Positions 23,902 through 30,551 of a DNA stretch of 35,534 nucleotides are shown piece after piece. The DNA is from Pseudalkalibacillus decolorationis (GTDB lineage Bacteria > Bacillota > Bacilli > Bacillales > Fictibacillaceae), in NCBI RefSeq assembly GCF_024609785.1, contig NZ_JANHJQ010000034.1, forward strand, positions 1 to 35,534, given 5' to 3'. Position 1 is the first letter of the stretch. Every line of letters begins with the position of its first letter. A program made the translations under genes and the position numbers. Below the pieces are notes generated by a model. The model did not search any database, was not told the origin of the DNA, and worked only from the letters and a program-made list of their open reading frames with translations.

Positions 23902-24795
23902 TTGGCACAACTACTTAAACTAGAAGACTGTATTTCGCGGTATGAGGCAGATGTATTTCGTTATACAGGTCAATATACACGATTAAAAAGAGATCGATGG
24001 GAACGGGTCAAAACAAATTGGGAAGACCGAATTAACAGTACTGTATCATCACGAGATCCTCAGGAACCTGTTGACGATAAAAAATGGTGGAGAAAAAGGT
24101 CTGAGCAACCTGAAATACTTCTTGAGAATTTCTACATAAAGGCCGATATTTCAAGTATAGAAGAATTGAAAACACAATTTATGGACGAAATTTTTCGTTT
24201 CCAATTAAAATGGGCTAGTTCTACGCTAACGGAGAAGTCTCGACTATCACACAGCACTCCATCAGATTCTTGTTTGAAATTTCTATTAACAGAACTACCA
24301 GATAATTATCTCCTCCTATATAAGCCAATATTACAAATGAAAAATGCAGCCACACAACTTGATGTTATTCTAATCGGACCTGACTCTGTTCATTGCCTTG
24401 TCTTTATTGATATTAGCACGGATACGATTGTTACTGGAACAAAAGGACGCTTTTGGAGTTCAGTGGAAGCTAAGCAATCCCAACAAATGATTAGTCCAGT
24501 TCCAGCAATCCAAAGAATGAATTATTTTCTTGATAGGTGCGTCAATTTAACGTTATTGGATCTAAAGGTTCATTACACACTTGTAGCAAAAGAAGGCATT
24601 ATAAACAATGACACAACCCCTTCCTATATCAAGATAATTGACCAACGAACTTTTAAAGATTGGCATTTAAGGCTTAAAAGACAGCCTAGTCCGATAAAGT
24701 TCAAACAGCTCAAAGCCGCAAAGGCAATCATAGAACATGGTGTGAGTAGCTCATATAAACGGCCTGAATGGGACTCTAAGAACAATTGGGATTAA
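23902..24795 (+). CDS. ytlQ: YtlQ-like protein with degenerate NERD-type nuclease fold
   Basis: A 297-residue soluble protein resembling B. subtilis YtlQ, of unknown function. The N-terminal third is charged and rich in Trp (DRWERVKTNWEDR, KKWWRKR). The middle, LYKPILQMKNAATQLDVILIGPDSVHCLVFIDIS, has the strand pattern of a NERD or restriction-type nuclease core with D in QLDVILIG, but the usual E-x-K is replaced by D-I-S. I use TTG 23902, which follows GGGGGAT, giving MAQLLKLEDC; ATG 23881 lies in a repeat. B. subtilis ytlR, which I expected next, is absent. Confidence 0.72.
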   Translation: MAQLLKLEDCISRYEADVFRYTGQYTRLKRDRWERVKTNWEDRINSTVSSRDPQEPVDDKKWWRKRSEQPEILLENFYIKADISSIEELKTQFMDEIFRFQLKWASSTLTEKSRLSHSTPSDSCLKFLLTELPDNYLLLYKPILQMKNAATQLDVILIGPDSVHCLVFIDISTDTIVTGTKGRFWSSVEAKQSQQMISPVPAIQRMNYFLDRCVNLTLLDLKVHYTLVAKEGIINNDTTPSYIKIIDQRTFKDWHLRLKRQPSPIKFKQLKAAKAIIEHGVSSSYKRPEWDSKNNWD

Positions 24796-24981
24796 GATCA
24801 TTGAAAGAGAGTGGCACCATATGAAAAAGCTTTTAATTTTTATTATATTATGGTTAGACTTCGAAAATTCAAGGTTATGTGTTAGAATATTGTATCTGTA
24901 CTGATTTATCTTTATTTGCATAGAAATTAAACACATCTTGCCGATATTATAGGTAGAATGATGAAAACGAAGGTGAACTCA

Positions 24982-25773
24982 TTGAAACATATTCTAGGAA
25001 GCGGCTGGCAGGTTAAGCCAGCAGGCGGCGCAACCGGCGAAGCTTATATCGCTCAATATGGAGAAGAAAAGATTTTCCTTAAGCGGAATTCTTCACCTTT
25101 CCTTGCTGTACTATCGGCAGAAGGAATTGTTCCAAAACTTCTTTGGACAAAGCGTTTGGAAAACGGAGATGTGATTACTGCCCAACACTGGCTCAATGGT
25201 CGTGAACTAAAGGCAACAGAAATGAATAAGGATTTAGTTTCAAAACTGCTCTCCAAAATTCATCGTTCACAAGAATTGGTTTCGATGTTACACCGGTTGG
25301 GAAAGCATCCAGTAACACCTGCAGAGGTTTTTACAGAAATCGAAGCTAAATCCAATAATTATTCAATATATCATCAAGAAATGAAACCTTTCCTAACATA
25401 TTTAAGGGAAAATGTTGATAATGTAGTGACAGAGCAGTACGTCGTTTGTCACGGAGATGTGAATCATAACAACTGGCTGTTGAACGAGGACAATCGGATG
25501 TTCTTAATTGATTGGGATGGAGCGATCATTGCCGACCCTGCTCTTGATCTAGCGATGTTACTTTATTGGTACATTCCTGACTCTCAATGGGAAGAGTGGC
25601 TACGCTCATATGGGGTGCCTTTGACAAATTCACTTGAAGGTCGCATGCATTGGTACATTGTTGCTCAAACCATTGAGTCAATATTCTGGCATTTGGAACG
25701 TGGACAAAGTGAACAGGCTGATTATTGGAAAGACTTTTTACTGAATTTGAATCATTACTTTCTTCAAAAATAA
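24982..25773 (+). CDS. ytmP: APH/choline kinase-like phosphotransferase YtmP
   Basis: A 263-residue protein-kinase-like phosphotransferase. The N lobe has the Gly-rich GGATGEAY and KIFLKRN with the ATP-contacting Lys; the catalytic loop is HGDVNHNNW (H157, D159) and the metal-binding motif is DWDG at 177-180. The physiological substrate of YtmP is unknown; choline, sugars and antibiotics are family substrates. ATG codons at 24958 and 24961 lack a good ribosome site, whereas GAAGGTGA lies 5 nt before TTG 24982, so I choose TTG with moderate certainty. A perfect bidirectional terminator follows, shared with ytzH. Confidence 0.88.
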   Translation: MKHILGSGWQVKPAGGATGEAYIAQYGEEKIFLKRNSSPFLAVLSAEGIVPKLLWTKRLENGDVITAQHWLNGRELKATEMNKDLVSKLLSKIHRSQELVSMLHRLGKHPVTPAEVFTEIEAKSNNYSIYHQEMKPFLTYLRENVDNVVTEQYVVCHGDVNHNNWLLNEDNRMFLIDWDGAIIADPALDLAMLLYWYIPDSQWEEWLRSYGVPLTNSLEGRMHWYIVAQTIESIFWHLERGQSEQADYWKDFLLNLNHYFLQK

Positions 25774-25810
25774 ATAAAAACCACCCGTGATTACGGGTGG
25801 TTTTTATTTA
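25771..25810. terminator. Bidirectional terminator between ytmP and ytzH
   Basis: TAAATAAAAACCACCCGT at 25771-25788 is perfectly complementary to 25793-25810 around GATT. Confidence 0.96.
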
Positions 25811-26086
25811 TTATCTGGAATCTAATGTACTCATCCAATGCATTAAGTAATCCTCATGTCCAAGAACATGATCGTCTACAGACTCTGATTCACCACCTGC
25901 TTGGCTATAAGCTTGAATAGATAATAACGTATCTTTTAATTCTGGTGGAGTATTTGGATTTTGGAGCAGGGAGTTTGTAAGACGTTCTAATTGTTGGCAC
26001 TCGGAATGTGACCCACAATGATCAAGCTGATGCGTACGTAATATATCAACCAATAGTGTAAATTGGTCGTTCGTTTGCAATGGCAT
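25811..26086 (-). CDS. ytzH: YtzH-like protein
   Basis: A 91-residue soluble, mostly helical, acidic protein matching the YtzH family of Bacillaceae in size and position next to ytmP. It contains the CGSHSECQQLERL segment with two Cys and a C-terminal YLMHWMSTLDSR. Function is unknown. The stop codon lies at the foot of the shared terminator. ATG 26086 follows AAGGTTG at a short distance. Confidence 0.82.
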   Translation of the reverse strand: MPLQTNDQFTLLVDILRTHQLDHCGSHSECQQLERLTNSLLQNPNTPPELKDTLLSIQAYSQAGGESESVDDHVLGHEDYLMHWMSTLDSR

Positions 26087-26146
26087 TAACCATCAACCTT
26101 TCGTGCTTTTTCTATAGGATGCTGTTAATACCACTAGTTTATCCAG

Positions 26147-26233
26147 TTATTTCTTTGCTCCCCATGTAAATAGAATAGCGATGCCGATTAAAAGTACGAG
26201 TGGTGGCGCCCAAAAAATCAAAAAGTTTGCCAT
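26147..26233 (-). CDS. 28-residue CydS-like membrane peptide
   Basis: A very short ORF beginning MANFLIFWAPPLVLLIG and ending FTWGAKK: a single membrane helix with a short Lys-containing tail. An AAAGGTGG ribosome site lies 6 nt before the ATG. The pattern F-L-I-x-x-A-P-x-x-V...W-G-x-K resembles CydS, the roughly 30-residue subunit of Bacillaceae cytochrome bd oxidase. No cydAB lies in this window, so a role in bd oxidase is inference. It is upstream of and in the same direction as ytzH, and may be co-transcribed with it. Confidence 0.65.
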   Translation of the reverse strand: MANFLIFWAPPLVLLIGIAILFTWGAKK

Positions 26234-26311
26234 ACTAATCCACCTTTGTTTAACGTATTCCTTTTATTTTCTCAAACCTTCCGATGGAAAACAATCTTTA
26301 TTATACCAAGA

Positions 26312-26523
26312 TAAGAAAAGCGCAAGCGCCCTGCTTAGCCACGAAGGTTACTGGAAGACCGACGAGGAGGCCCGGCCCAAACAAGTTCGGCCCTGCGTGG
26401 GAATATACATGGAGTACTTCAGTGTGTTGTCGCCACAGGAGGCCTGAAGTGATCCAAGTGGTTGGGCGCTGAAGCTGGACATTACATCCATGCCGCAAAC
26501 TTTTATACTTTCTTTACTCATAA
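26312..26523 (-). repeat. Family A repeat, long form, inverted
   Basis: A 212-bp copy in the opposite orientation to the 16-kb array. It runs from TAAGAAAAGCGCAAGCGCCC to TTTATACTTTCTTTACTCA. It includes the 53-bp cassette at 26372-26424, with a handful of differences from 16345-16397. It is followed at once by AAGAAAACTTGG, which is the end of family B, so an A and a partial B element are joined here. Confidence 0.92.
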
Positions 26524-26547
26524 AGAAAACTTGGAAACGTGTAATAA

Positions 26548-26572
26548 AAATGAGCTGACTTTATTTAAGTCA
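26548..26572 (-). terminator. Possible terminator of the 55-residue membrane ORF
   Basis: On the minus strand TTGACTT and AAGTCA form a short hairpin followed by GCTCATTTTTATTA. It lies about 45 bp after the stop at 26615. Confidence 0.4.
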
Positions 26573-26614
26573 ACCCATTAATCGTACTGTTTTCTTTATA
26601 TTTAGTCTACTTTA

Positions 26615-26782
26615 TTATTGAGACGCGTATTTGATCTTCACTTTTTGTGCTCTCGTATTTTGTTTAAGCGCAATTCGTTCGATTGGATAAATAACAAGTG
26701 CATAACCTGCGAATAGACCGCTGAATACTGTTAATACGGAGATTTCTGCTGTTTTGGCAGCAGCTTTTTTTAGAATCGTCAT
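26615..26782 (-). CDS. Putative 55-residue single-helix membrane protein
   Basis: The ORF encodes MTILKKAAAKTAE at the start, a hydrophobic helix over about 14-33 (contains SVLTVFSGLFAGYALVIYP), then a strongly basic tail ending VKIKYASQ. This order, with a positive C-terminal tail, is plausible for a small membrane protein. The weakness is the ribosome site: GGAG lies 16 nt before ATG and no alternative in-frame start is visible. I do not recognise a family. A cre-like site lies 59 bp upstream. Confidence 0.5.
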   Translation of the reverse strand: MTILKKAAAKTAEISVLTVFSGLFAGYALVIYPIERIALKQNTRAQKVKIKYASQ

Positions 26783-26840
26783 GGATTTGTTAAGCTCACT
26801 CCTATTTTTTTAACGTGTCACACAAGTAATATCATACCCC

Positions 26841-26854
26841 TGAAAGCGTTTACT
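26841..26854. promoter_or_regulatory. cre-like (CcpA) operator candidate
   Basis: TGAAAGCGTTTACT fits the B. subtilis cre consensus TGNAANCGNWNNCW. It lies 59 bp upstream of the small membrane ORF at 26782 and over 200 bp upstream of trmB, so the former is the likelier target. Apart from this, 26783-27070 holds a TATAAT at 26964-26969 without a good -35 and nothing else that I can support. Confidence 0.45.
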
Positions 26855-27070
26855 AACCTAACGAGTAGAATCTGTTTGTCGTGTAGTCTAAGCGGTTGTA
26901 ATGACGTTAATATAGCTGAGAGCACTAAGATAAAGAATTGCTCTGTTTATCGCTCATATACTCTATAATTGAGGATTAATAATGTAAAATAAGGAACACC
27001 TATAACAAATTCAACAAATCATGATAAAATGACTAGGGCAAAACATACGTTCAGAAAGGGTATTGAAAAT

Positions 27071-27718
27071 ATGCGACTAAGAAACAAACCGTGGGCACAA
27101 GATAAAATTGATCATTATTCGAAGATTGTAGTACCTAATCCTGAGAATTGGAAAGGGCGATGGAAAGAGGTTTTCGGAAACGATAATCCGATTCATATTG
27201 AAGTAGGAACTGGGAAAGGGCAATTTATTTGTGGAATGGCCGAGCGCTATCCAGATATCAATTTTATTGGGATTGAACGTCAGAAAAGTATTATTGTATC
27301 AGCAATTGATAAAGTAGCAGATACTGAATTGGATAATATTCATCTTATGAATATAAATGCGATCGACCTTAAAGATTATTTTGCATTAAACGAGGTGCAA
27401 AGGGTATATTTAAACTTTTCAGATCCTTGGCCAAAAAACCGCCATGAAAAACGTCGGTTAACTTTTGAAACGTTTTTAAATGCATATGAAACCATATTAA
27501 TTCCAAAAGGGGAAGTCCATTTAAAGACGGACAATCAGTATCTGTTTGAATATTCGTTGTACAGCTTCTCTAAATACGAAATGCTCATTCAGAATATCTC
27601 GCTTGATTTACATCGTAGTGCTTGGTCTGGAAATGTGATGACAGAATATGAAGAAAAGTTTTCAGCAATAGGGAATCGTATTTATCGCTGTGAGGCAGTT
27701 TATCGAGGCAAAGATTGA
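27071..27718 (+). CDS. trmB: tRNA (guanine-N7)-methyltransferase TrmB
   Basis: A 215-residue SAM-dependent enzyme making m7G46 in tRNA. The SAM-binding motif is EVGTGKG at 44-50, the acidic residue of strand 2 is GIER at 67-70, and the family signature [15 protein letters not shown] ends at 129. ATG 27071 with AGAAAGGG upstream gives the N terminus [10 protein letters not shown] typical of Bacillus TrmB; the in-frame ATG at 27029 is rejected. It appears monocistronic. Confidence 0.96.
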   Translation: MRLRNKPWAQDKIDHYSKIVVPNPENWKGRWKEVFGNDNPIHIEVGTGKGQFICGMAERYPDINFIGIERQKSIIVSAIDKVADTELDNIHLMNINAIDLKDYFALNEVQRVYLNFSDPWPKNRHEKRRLTFETFLNAYETILIPKGEVHLKTDNQYLFEYSLYSFSKYEMLIQNISLDLHRSAWSGNVMTEYEEKFSAIGNRIYRCEAVYRGKD

Positions 27719-27760
27719 TGTGAGCAGCTAAGCTCGAAACATTTAGTCAATATGCTACAA

Positions 27761-27824
27761 TAAAGAAAACATGGCAAGGTTAAGCTTAGTGAAGGCCAAG
27801 CTTTAGCCTACTTACTTGTAAGAA
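27761..27824 (-). repeat. Interspersed repeat family B, degenerate copy 4
   Basis: Begins ATAAAGAAAACATGGCAAGG and continues with GGCCAAGC, aligning in the same orientation as the copy at 4672 (AAAGAAAACTTGGC then GCCAAGCCTTCGCC). The AGAAAGTAT end is lost, with only ACTTGTAAGAAAA remaining. It lies between trmB and ytnP. Confidence 0.5.
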
Positions 27825-27851
27825 AACGAGAGAGTAGAGGAGTGGTCATAC

Positions 27852-28694
27852 ATGGAAACGCTTCAAATCGGCGAGATTACGCTTCACTGGTTGAATGGTG
27901 GTGTTACTCATATGGACGGAGGAGCAATGTTTGGAGTTGTCCCAAAACCTCTATGGGAAAACAAATATCCATATAATGATAAGAACCAAATCGAACTCCG
28001 TACAGATCCTATTTTTTTTCAATATCAGGGTAAAAATATATTAATTGAGTCTGGGATCGGAAATAACAAGCTGAACGAAAAACAACGCAGAAATTACGGT
28101 GTTACAGAGGAGTCTAGTATTGATCGTGAATTGTCCAATTTCAACCTTACAACAGATGATATCGATATCGTATTAATGACACACATGCATTTTGATCATG
28201 CGTGCGGTTTGACAAAACCTAATGGTGGTCAATTCGTTCCAACGTTCAAAAATGCAACGATTTATATATCTGAAACGGAATGGATTGAACTAAGGAACCC
28301 AAATATTCGTTCGAAAAATACATATTGGGAGATGAACTGGAAGGGAATCGAACAACAGGTTCATACATTCAAAGATGAACTTCAAGTATTACCTGGATTG
28401 GAGATGGTACATACGGGTGGCCACAGTGATGGGCACTCGATTGTGCATTTCAGCCAAGGGAGTGAATCTTATATTCATATGGCAGATATCATGCCGACCC
28501 ACGCTCACCAGAATGTCCTTTGGGTCCTTGCATACGATGATTACCCGATGACATCAATTACGCATAAGCAAAAATGGACGAATAAAGGGATGACTGACGG
28601 TGCATGGTTCACGTTTTATCATGATGCGGTCTATCGAGCTGTGAAGTTTGACGATAAGGGGAAAATCATAGATTTCGTTAAACGGGAGTTGTAA
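27852..28694 (+). CDS. ytnP: Quorum-quenching metallo-beta-lactamase fold hydrolase YtnP
   Basis: A 280-residue metallo-beta-lactamase superfamily lactonase. The dinuclear metal motif is H111-M-H113-F-D115-H116, with further ligands His in GGHSDGHS and Asp in HMADIMP. B. subtilis YtnP is reported to degrade N-acyl homoserine lactones and to interfere with streptomycin signalling in Streptomyces. The protein has no signal peptide. AGAGGAGTGG precedes ATG 27852. It is transcribed alone. Confidence 0.92.
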   Translation: METLQIGEITLHWLNGGVTHMDGGAMFGVVPKPLWENKYPYNDKNQIELRTDPIFFQYQGKNILIESGIGNNKLNEKQRRNYGVTEESSIDRELSNFNLTTDDIDIVLMTHMHFDHACGLTKPNGGQFVPTFKNATIYISETEWIELRNPNIRSKNTYWEMNWKGIEQQVHTFKDELQVLPGLEMVHTGGHSDGHSIVHFSQGSESYIHMADIMPTHAHQNVLWVLAYDDYPMTSITHKQKWTNKGMTDGAWFTFYHDAVYRAVKFDDKGKIIDFVKREL

Positions 28695-28848
28695 AAGGTC
28701 ATTGTATTAAACGGAATCAAAATTGTAATAAAATGGATGGTGAAAACCGTCACATTTTTTACGAAAACCTGTTACAATTATCATAGATTTTAACAGCACT
28801 ATTAGTGTATTATATATATTGGCTTATAATTTGGGAGGGAATGCAGAA

Positions 28849-29406
28849 ATGATGAAGCAATTTACAGCCATCATGATGGTTTTAACTCTGTTAATAACTG
28901 GAGCAACAAGTGTATTTGCTGCTGAAGAACAACCAGAAGGCATGGAGAAAGCAACGGTAAAATTTTTGAAAGATGAGTATTATGACTTCAAGAATGGAAC
29001 AGTTGATCTGTCAACGGTTGAAAAGTTCGAGGTGACTCCACCAGCAGAAGAAGGTAAAGAAGCGGAAGGACCTATAACGGTGTATGCCGCTCTAGCAGAC
29101 TTCCAAACTGTCCGAGATAATATCTTTACTTTTGATCACAAAGAAACGGTTTATTTCAATGCAACAGAAGGTGTTATGCTAACAGCGACTGAAGTAGGCA
29201 AACTTAAGGATAAAGGCTTAACAGCATATTCAGATCAGTTCGAGCACCTTGGAAAACAAATGAACCTTGGATGGATTCTATTCCTACATTCATTGTTGCT
29301 AATTGTTCCGGCTTTCTTTATGTATATTTGGGGAAAGCAAGTTTATTCAACATCACGTTACATGATCAAAAATAACCTGTATAACCAACATCATACGTTT
29401 AATTAA
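28849..29406 (+). CDS. Secreted/C-terminally anchored protein of unknown function
   Basis: A 185-residue protein with a signal peptide (MMKQFTAIMMVLTLLITG..., cleavage near VFA-AEE at 24), an acidic extracellular part of about 115 residues, and a C-terminal membrane helix at about 140-161 with a short tail rich in Tyr and Asn. I recognise no family; the extracellular part ends in VMLTATEVGKLKDKGLTAYSDQF and resembles no enzyme motif I know. GGGAGGG lies 8 nt before ATG 28849, and a second ATG follows; in-frame ATG 28819 is upstream of it. The short stop-to-terminator distance suggests a single-gene transcript. Confidence 0.75.
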   Translation: MMKQFTAIMMVLTLLITGATSVFAAEEQPEGMEKATVKFLKDEYYDFKNGTVDLSTVEKFEVTPPAEEGKEAEGPITVYAALADFQTVRDNIFTFDHKETVYFNATEGVMLTATEVGKLKDKGLTAYSDQFEHLGKQMNLGWILFLHSLLLIVPAFFMYIWGKQVYSTSRYMIKNNLYNQHHTFN

Positions 29407-29423
29407 TCTACTAGATTATAAGT

Positions 29424-29456
29424 TAAAGAAAACTTGGCTTTGCCAAGTTTTCTTTA
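29424..29456. terminator. Terminator formed by a family B end module
   Basis: TAAAGAAAACTTGGC at 29424-29438 is perfectly complementary to 29442-29456 around TTT, with A and T runs on both sides. The sequence is the palindromic end of repeat family B (compare 14128-14151), here alone and placed between two convergent genes. Confidence 0.9.
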
Positions 29457-29461
29457 CATGT

Positions 29462-29752
29462 TTACTTTGATTGATATAGATCAAGGACCGCACCTGTCTC
29501 GGCGTCGACGAGAAACTCATAATGCTGTTCCATGGATGTTAACCCGCCTTTAAATACGTTATAATTTAGATTATTGAGGGTTGCCGTTTCCTTAATCGTA
29601 TAAATCCATGAGCCGTCGATTTTCTCAGGAAACTTTTGCTTTACTTGCTTTAGTGCAAGCTCAGGTGAAATCGGCCTTGCAGAAACCTGCTTTGTAATGA
29701 TGACGCCAGCACAAAAACCAAGTGCAGCCCCAAATATAGTTGATGTTTTCAA
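29462..29752 (-). CDS. PepSY domain protein (YtzB-like)
   Basis: A 96-residue protein with an N-terminal hydrophobic segment (about 5-20, GAALGFCAGVIITK) that may be a signal anchor, then one PepSY domain: SPELALKQVKQKFPE, a middle strand WIYTIKETATL, and the end YEFLVDAETGAVLDLYQSK. PepSY domains are thought to inhibit peptidases. B. subtilis YtzB is a similar small PepSY protein near ytoP. The start is TTG 29752, 9 nt after AAAGGAGA. Confidence 0.8.
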   Translation of the reverse strand: MKTSTIFGAALGFCAGVIITKQVSARPISPELALKQVKQKFPEKIDGSWIYTIKETATLNNLNYNVFKGGLTSMEQHYEFLVDAETGAVLDLYQSK

Positions 29753-29844
29753 TCAGAAAACTCTCCTTTCAACGGGTTATGGTTAATTTGGACACTTTTT
29801 GAACATCAGTATTAGTATAACAAACTTTTCGAATAGTATAGAAT

Positions 29845-29888
29845 AGAGGGTTCGTAATTCCCCCCCCTCCTTAAACAAAACTAGGGAG
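29845..29888 (+). promoter_or_regulatory. Probable preQ1-I riboswitch aptamer upstream of queDEC
   Basis: GAGGG at 29846-29850 can pair with CCCTC at 29865-29869 (P1). The tail TTAAACAAAACTAGGGAG closely matches the A-rich tail of type II preQ1-I aptamers as I recall it from Thermoanaerobacter (UUAACAAAACAAGGGAGG), and the loop starts TTCG near the UCG of that aptamer. The loop is longer than usual (14 nt) because of an eight-C run, which makes the P1 register ambiguous. Location before the preQ0 biosynthesis operon fits preQ1 feedback control. No clear promoter is seen; a TATAAC at 29816-29821 is one candidate -10. Confidence 0.6.
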
Positions 29889-29889
29889 C

Positions 29890-30039
29890 ATGAATAATAA
29901 AAAGTATAATTTATTTATTCAAGGACTGGCTCCTCAGAGTCTGTTTGCTCCACTAGTTTGCATTTCGTTAAGTAGAAATGCAATTAGTATTGTTGGAGAA
30001 AATGGATATCTGGTGTTGAGTCAGTTCTTTTGTATGTAA
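29890..30039 (+). CDS. Possible 49-codon leader ORF between preQ1 aptamer and queD
   Basis: An uninterrupted frame from ATG 29890 (peptide starts MNNKKYNLFIQGLAPQS, ends VLSQFFCM) to TAA 30037-30039. GGGAG of the aptamer tail is only 1 nt from the ATG, too close for ordinary initiation, so expression is doubtful. It covers the long stem at 29921-30029. I recognise no homologue. Confidence 0.25.
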   Translation: MNNKKYNLFIQGLAPQSLFAPLVCISLSRNAISIVGENGYLVLSQFFCM

Positions 30040-30073
30040 CAATATTTATTAGTAACTATTAAAAGAGGAGGCC
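29921..30073 (+). promoter_or_regulatory. Structured queD leader with alternative Shine-Dalgarno pairing
   Basis: AAGGACTGGCTC at 29921-29932 pairs over 12 bp (two G-U) with GAGTCAGTTCTT at 30018-30029. Inside lies a stem-loop closed by CTCCA/TGGAG and capped by GCATTTC/GAAATGC. GGCTCCTC at 29928-29935, part of the outer stem, can instead pair with GAGGAGGCC at 30065-30073, covering the queD ribosome site with one bulged G. The folds exclude each other, as in a translational switch. TATAAT at 29905-29910 could start a shorter transcript at about 29917, just before this structure. Confidence 0.5.
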
Positions 30074-30077
30074 GATT

Positions 30078-30551
30078 ATGGACTTTCAAATACCAAAAAA
30101 GGCCCAACAAATTGATAAAGATATACATCGACATGAGCTTAAATACCATCACAAGCGCGTGGCGGTAACGAAGGAGTTTACATTTGATGCGGCACACCAC
30201 CTCCATTGCTATGAAGGAAAGTGCAAAAGCTTACACGGTCATACGTATAAGCTTGTCATCACCATAAGCGGGTATGTAAACGATATCGGTATCACGGTTG
30301 ATTTTGGAGAAATTAAGCAATTTTTTAAAGAAGAAATTGATGTTTGGTTGGATCATCGCTATTTAAATGAAGTGCTCCCTAACATGAATACTACAGCAGA
30401 AAACATGATTGTTTGGATCTGGGAGCAACTAGATCGTCGATTACGTTCAGAAAAATATAGTGAACAGGGAACCAGAATTGAAGAATTAAAGCTTTATGAA
30501 ACGCCAACAAGCTATGCAACTTTAAAACGAGAGTGGATGGAAAATGAGTAA
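30078..30551 (+). CDS. queD: 6-carboxy-5,6,7,8-tetrahydropterin synthase QueD
   Basis: A 157-residue member of the PTPS/QueD family that converts dihydroneopterin triphosphate to 6-carboxytetrahydropterin, the second step of preQ0 synthesis. Zinc histidines are in FDAAHHLH (about 40-43) and HGHTY (53 and 55); the catalytic Cys lies in CYEGKCKSLHG; the last part has LDHRYLNE. About 30 charged residues precede the domain core. ATG 30078 follows AGAGGAGG by 6 nt. It is first of the queDEC operon and overlaps queE by 8 bp. Confidence 0.96.
   Translation: MDFQIPKKAQQIDKDIHRHELKYHHKRVAVTKEFTFDAAHHLHCYEGKCKSLHGHTYKLVITISGYVNDIGITVDFGEIKQFFKEEIDVWLDHRYLNEVLPNMNTTAENMIVWIWEQLDRRLRSEKYSEQGTRIEELKLYETPTSYATLKREWMENE

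Noticed and set aside
24821-24904. A 27-codon ORF (MKKLLIFIILW...) between ytlQ and ytmP.
   Set aside because: The region is A/T-rich, the ribosome site is weak and poorly spaced, and the C-terminal half is not protein-like.
26301-26498. Open frames on both strands at 26.2-26.5 kb.
   Set aside because: They read through the inverted family A repeat and the spacer; same repeat-derived peptides as at 16.5 kb.
29790-29850. A clean sigma-A promoter for the preQ1 aptamer transcript.
   Set aside because: TATAAC at 29816 and the TTGAAC and TTGGAC upstream do not give an acceptable 16-18 bp spacing, so no promoter is reported.
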